15,856 bases of DNA from Acidobacteriota bacterium. Its GTDB lineage: Bacteria; Acidobacteriota; Terriglobia; Acidiferrales; UBA7541. Shown here piece by piece: positions 13,652-15,856 of this stretch (its first letter is position 1; each line of letters starts with the position of its first letter). The notes under the pieces were generated by a model, which was not told the origin of the DNA, did not search any database, and saw nothing but the letters and a program-made list of their open reading frames with translations. Made by a program: the position numbers and the translations under genes. Where the stretch lies: the NCBI GenBank assembly GCA_003161495.1, contig PMOP01000169.1, positions 1 through 15,856 of the forward strand, in the 5' to 3' direction.

Positions 13652-14785
13652 GGGCCTGCGAGAACGCGCGGCGGCATCCTTCACCCGGCGTACGGACGTC
13701 TGATACATCACGTACGTTCTATCCGCGCCGCCTTCTTTCACATCGGAAAAGTGAAATTCAGGACCCTTCGCGCCACTGGCGGTGCGAATCGGCAGGCGCC
13801 CGCACAGATCGCTTTCCACGTACGCTGTTTCATAACGCTTGCGCGACGTGCTCCACGTATATACGCGCAGCATGGTGAAGTCGCAAGCGCCGCCTTCGCC
13901 GCCGTGCGATCCGGCAACCAGGTATTGCGGCACTTCGCCGCCGGAGCCATTCGGCACTCGATTCAGCTCGAACCAAGCCACCACGTGCAGATCGGCGGAA
14001 CTGGCATAGTCTTTCACTGCGTCCGGCAAATCCAGTTCCACGAATCGCGCCAGCACCCAACCGGCAATCGGCCCGGCCGGCTCACCCAGCGCACCCGGGA
14101 GTGGTTGCGCGAGAACGGGTCCGGCGCTTACAGCGTCACCGGTCTCCGCTTTCACAACGGCCGGGGCGTTAACCGGCGGCGCTGTGCCATCGGCTTTCAC
14201 CGGCTGCGAATCGATGGCGCGCAGGACGAGCAGCCAGTCTTCCTGCTTCGATTTTTCCTGGTCGCCGGCAGAGCCAGCTTTCCCTTCCTGCGAATTTTCC
14301 TCGGGTCCCTGCGGAGCCTCCGCCACGGCCCGCGCCAGGATCAGTACCCGCGTTCCTCTTCCGAACTGAAAGATGCGCTTGCCATCGCGGCCCGGCTCGA
14401 CACGCAAGTTGCTTACGGTTTTCGTTCGGCCCAGCGCCTGGACGGGGAGTGTTCGCGCTTTCTCGAATAAAGCGGCGCTCTTTCCCCACAAGTCAGAATC
14501 CATCAGTTGCCGCGAATCGCGAATCCAACCAATCGTTCCCGAAGGCGTGCGCACTTGAACCGCTGGGCTCTCCACGCGGATGACTTCCACGCGGTCGCCG
14601 TAGTGCACCTGGCCGACGGATTCGCGTACTTGCGCGAGCGTATTCCAGAGGATGACGTCGCGGTCGCCTACGTATCCGACCGAGATGGCCTGAGGCGGGC
14701 CCGTATGAAGTTTCCAATACAACAGCGCGGCGAGGATGAGGACGATAGGAATAAATCCCGGGCTGCGCACGATCCGCCAAATCAT
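13646..14785 (-). CDS. Membrane-anchored protein with bacterial SH3-type domains
   Basis: The protein is 379 residues. It has a single N-terminal membrane segment (FIPIVLILAALLYWK, residues 11-25) with no cleavage or lipobox. An SH3-like region follows at about 35-92 (GDRDVILWNTLAQVRESVGQVHYGDRVEVI, ending in TIGWIRDSRQL), then a second one interrupted by an insertion: LRVEPGRDGKRIFQFGRGTRVLIL, a charged/Pro-Ala linker (about 155-230) and AGWVLARFVELDLP. The C-terminal part (about 250-365) is an extracytoplasmic domain of unknown fold. SH3b domains often bind peptidoglycan; that role is inference. The ATG directly follows the PFK stop (TAAATG) with GGAG in the PFK tail as ribosome site. The stop codon lies in a repeat arm, so the original C-terminus may have differed. 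Confidence 0.75.
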   Translation of the reverse strand: MIWRIVRSPGFIPIVLILAALLYWKLHTGPPQAISVGYVGDRDVILWNTLAQVRESVGQVHYGDRVEVIRVESPAVQVRTPSGTIGWIRDSRQLMDSDLWGKSAALFEKARTLPVQALGRTKTVSNLRVEPGRDGKRIFQFGRGTRVLILARAVAEAPQGPEENSQEGKAGSAGDQEKSKQEDWLLVLRAIDSQPVKADGTAPPVNAPAVVKAETGDAVSAGPVLAQPLPGALGEPAGPIAGWVLARFVELDLPDAVKDYASSADLHVVAWFELNRVPNGSGGEVPQYLVAGSHGGEGGACDFTMLRVYTWSTSRKRYETAYVESDLCGRLPIRTASGAKGPEFHFSDVKEGGADRTYVMYQTSVRRVKDAAARSRRPQ

Positions 14786-15856
14786 TTATTGGTCTCCGAA
14801 AGTAATCCCCACGGCCCGCGCTGTGCGAACCATGCTTCCTTTTGGATCGACTTGCCTATTTTCGCCGACCGCTTCATCGAGCGTCACCGATTCAATTTCT
14901 CCGGCCCGCAGGCAAACCATTCGTCCAAACTCTCCGCGCGCTACGAGTTCCACTGCTTCGACGCCGAATCGAGTGGCCAGGATTCGGTCAAATGGGCTGG
15001 GCGATCCGCCGCGCTGAATGTGGCCGAGCACGGTCACACGCACATCCTGCTTCAGATGCGAGTGAATGGCGTCGCCGATTAAAATGCCAACCTGGCCGGG
15101 ACGTGGCGCCGGAAAGGGCGTGCCCGCGGCATCGCAAGGAGGCAGCTTCACGCCTTCGGCCACGACGACCAGCGAGAATTTTTTGCCCGTGGCGGTCCGT
15201 TCGCGCAGCCTCTCGCAAATCGTTTCAATCGTGAATGGGATCTCGGGGATCAAGATCACATCCGCTCCTCCCGCGAGTCCGGAGTGCAGCGCGATCCATC
15301 CCGCGTCCCGGCCCATGACTTCGATGACCATCACGCGGCCGTGCGATTCCGCCGTGGTGTGCAGGCGGTCGATTGCATCGGTGGCGACGTGCAGCGCGGT
15401 GTCGAAGCCGAACGTGACTTCCGTAGCGGACAAGTCGTTGTCGATGGTCTTCGGTACTCCCACCACTGGAATGCCCAGACGCCCGAGATCGCGCGCGATG
15501 GTGAGCGTGCCGTCTCCGCCGATGGCAATGATCGCATCCATGCCCAGCTTCCGCGCGTTTTCAAGACACGTCAGCGAATAATCATGCGTGACTTTTTTGC
15601 CGCCCTCGTCGATCACGTAGCGAAACGGATTTCCGCGATTGGTGGTGCCGAGGATTGTGCCGCCGCGAGGCAAAATACCGGCAATCGTTTCCACTGTGAG
15701 CGGCATGGTGCGTTCCGTCCAAATCAGCCCGTCGAACCCGTCATTAATGCCGATGACGCGCCAGCCATGCCCCAAAATCGCCGCTCGCACTGCTCCGCGA
15801 ATGACGGCGTTCAGTCCAGGGCAGTCTCCACCGCCGTTTGCAATGCCGATGGTATG
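14786..15856 (-). CDS. pfkA: 6-phosphofructokinase, group III-like (N-terminus just outside the window)
   Basis: The frame is open to the right edge for 356 residues and ends at TAA 14786. It starts with TIGIANGGGDCPGLNAVIRG, the glycine-rich N-terminal motif of PFK, so only a few residues are missing. Other marks: IIAIGGDGTL (G113-L118), PKTIDNDL with catalytic Asp (TIDND at 137-141), VMGRDAGWIALHSGLAGGAD, VVVAEGVK and LGHIQRGGSPSPFDRILATRFG. It phosphorylates fructose 6-phosphate in glycolysis. At the two positions that separate phosphate donors, it has Gly (GGDG) and Lys (PKTIDND). Gly at the first favours ATP over pyrophosphate, as in actinobacterial ATP-PFKs of this group; the donor remains inference. 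It is first visible gene of the leftward unit and its stop touches the SH3 gene's start. Confidence 0.93.
   Translation of the reverse strand, partial: HTIGIANGGGDCPGLNAVIRGAVRAAILGHGWRVIGINDGFDGLIWTERTMPLTVETIAGILPRGGTILGTTNRGNPFRYVIDEGGKKVTHDYSLTCLENARKLGMDAIIAIGGDGTLTIARDLGRLGIPVVGVPKTIDNDLSATEVTFGFDTALHVATDAIDRLHTTAESHGRVMVIEVMGRDAGWIALHSGLAGGADVILIPEIPFTIETICERLRERTATGKKFSLVVVAEGVKLPPCDAAGTPFPAPRPGQVGILIGDAIHSHLKQDVRVTVLGHIQRGGSPSPFDRILATRFGVEAVELVARGEFGRMVCLRAGEIESVTLDEAVGENRQVDPKGSMVRTARAVGITFGDQ

Noticed and set aside
13568..14470. 300-codon rightward frame opposite the SH3 membrane protein
   Set aside because: It starts in a repeat arm and is antisense to a gene with a membrane anchor, SH3-like motifs and a coupled start; its own sequence is Arg/His-rich without pattern.

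Overview
The window (15,856 bases, fairly GC-rich by eye) looks like chromosomal DNA of a free-living member of the Acidobacteriota. This rests on an impression of the gene content: a TonB-dependent receptor with a carboxypeptidase-regulatory N-terminus, a single-chain E1 alpha/beta 2-oxoacid dehydrogenase, secreted Ig/choice-of-anchor D proteins and many short palindromic intergenic elements. No rRNA, tRNA, CRISPR array, transposase or phage gene is visible, so taxonomy is inference. Two genes are cut by the edges: a DEAD/DEAH helicase (left, minus strand) and a 6-phosphofructokinase (right, minus strand).

Layout. 1-326: start of a YprA/MrfA-type helicase. 629-2719: secreted modular protein with a near-perfect tandem duplication of a lectin-like plus Ig-like unit, closed by a strong intrinsic terminator. 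2784-3056: composite inverted-repeat element. 3037-6927, minus strand: Cys/His-rich small secreted protein, then TonB-dependent receptor, then a lipoprotein fusing a CusF-like copper domain to a Sco1-like thioredoxin fold. This is plausibly a copper import or handling set and is the most interesting functional unit here. 7040-7489 and 7520-7684: a small unknown soluble protein and a tiny membrane protein, convergent. 7685-8521: gene-free stretch with a hairpin, a second inverted-repeat element and a TATAAT promoter. 8522-10678: fused 2-oxoacid dehydrogenase E1. 10899-11504: zinc-ribbon plus RDD membrane protein whose only well-placed start appears to be ATT. 11593-15856, minus strand: PFK, then an SH3 membrane protein, then an NHL-propeller lipoprotein, then an ornithine cyclodeaminase-family enzyme, all in one direction with start/stop contacts at PFK/SH3 and NHL/cyclodeaminase.

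A second theme is small palindromic repeats. Five elements (2784-3056, 8279-8436, 10692-10760, 11515-11585, 13575-13651) sit between genes. Four of the five lie within about 15 bases of, or overlap, a gene's stop codon, and two actually contain the stop codon. The first two share arms built of three tandem 10-base units, and those at 11515 and 13575 are homologous to each other in opposite orientation.
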